Below, piece after piece: positions 63,981 to 64,000 of a DNA stretch of 64,000 nucleotides. This DNA is from Mucilaginibacter sp. UR6-11 (GTDB lineage: Bacteria > Bacteroidota > Bacteroidia > Sphingobacteriales > Sphingobacteriaceae): assembly GCF_020880695.1 (NCBI RefSeq), contig NZ_JAJIWO010000001.1:558001-622000 (forward strand), written 5' to 3'. A program made the translations under genes and the position numbers. The notes beneath the pieces are model-generated. The model saw only the letters and a list, made by a program, of their open reading frames with translations, was not told the DNA's origin and did no database searches. Every line of letters begins with the position of its first letter. Position 1 is the stretch's first letter.

Positions 63981-64000
63981 GTTATTAGTTGGCTTAGGTG

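Overview
The window is a chromosomal segment from a member of the Bacteroidota, most likely a Sphingobacteriaceae genus such as Mucilaginibacter or Pedobacter. The genus is my inference. The class-level call rests on a type IX secretion plug protein (DUF5103), a TamL-type lipoprotein Omp85, BshB1 (bacillithiol), stand-alone MnmD, DUF4294, DUF4397 and DUF2147 proteins, a 6-bladed beta-propeller lipoprotein, many lipoproteins with Bacteroidota-style lipoboxes, weak or absent Shine-Dalgarno sites, and promoters of the TAnnTTTG (-7) type. There is one tRNA gene (Cys), no rRNA and no CRISPR array.

Layout. 1-5.7 kb: minus-strand ABC exporter (cut by the edge), a small ORF, the T9SS plug gene, a repeat-rich gap, an ABC-F ATPase and a Tat-exported SGNH hydrolase. 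5.8-8.1 kb: pyrD, then a REP-like palindrome block, a broken IS200/RAYT-type transposase gene carrying an internal inversion, a second palindrome block, a 59-residue basic protein and tRNA-Cys. 8.2-16.5 kb: rRNA/tRNA methyltransferase, TamL-like protein, small exported proteins, YceI, a DPP-IV peptidase and an acyl-CoA thioesterase. 16.5-32.7 kb: EVE protein, holA, a PD-(D/E)xK protein, hybrid histidine kinase, valS, M13 peptidase, an MBL-rhodanese fusion with mnmD, mazG, a LolCE-type permease, NamZ-type muramidase and fmt. 32.8-36.3 kb: an accessory-looking, AT-rich cluster (small exported peptide, 6-bladed propeller lipoprotein, multi-pass GT-C-like membrane protein, small HTH regulator). 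36.6-48.8 kb: pabC, a RluA-type pseudouridine synthase, a beta-barrel protein with a PLP desulfhydrase, lysine 6-transaminase, a DUF4294-gpx-bshB1 redox operon, rel, fur and purA. 48.9-64 kb: pabB, M48 protease, plsY, nadC, an ECF sigma factor with a membrane-anchored barrel-like partner, DUF4397, a periplasmic alpha/beta hydrolase, gpmI, a TPR protein, lon, an LpxR-like enzyme and arfB.

How it fits together. Most genes are housekeeping: translation (valS, fmt, mnmD, RluA-type enzyme, tRNA-Cys, arfB, TrmH-type methyltransferase), nucleotide and cofactor synthesis (pyrD, purA, nadC, pabB/pabC for folate), stress and quality control (rel, lon, M48, mazG, fur, gpx, bshB1) and envelope biogenesis (TamL, LolCE-like permease, plsY, NamZ, LpxR, T9SS plug). 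The accessory signal is in small elements: a transposase whose catalytic HUH segment is flipped inside its own gene between two copies of a palindromic composite, a 10-bp GGAAC tandem array, long intergenic inverted repeats, and a striking set of eight genes whose TAnnTTTG promoter box sits only 3-7 nt before the start codon, which predicts leaderless mRNAs.
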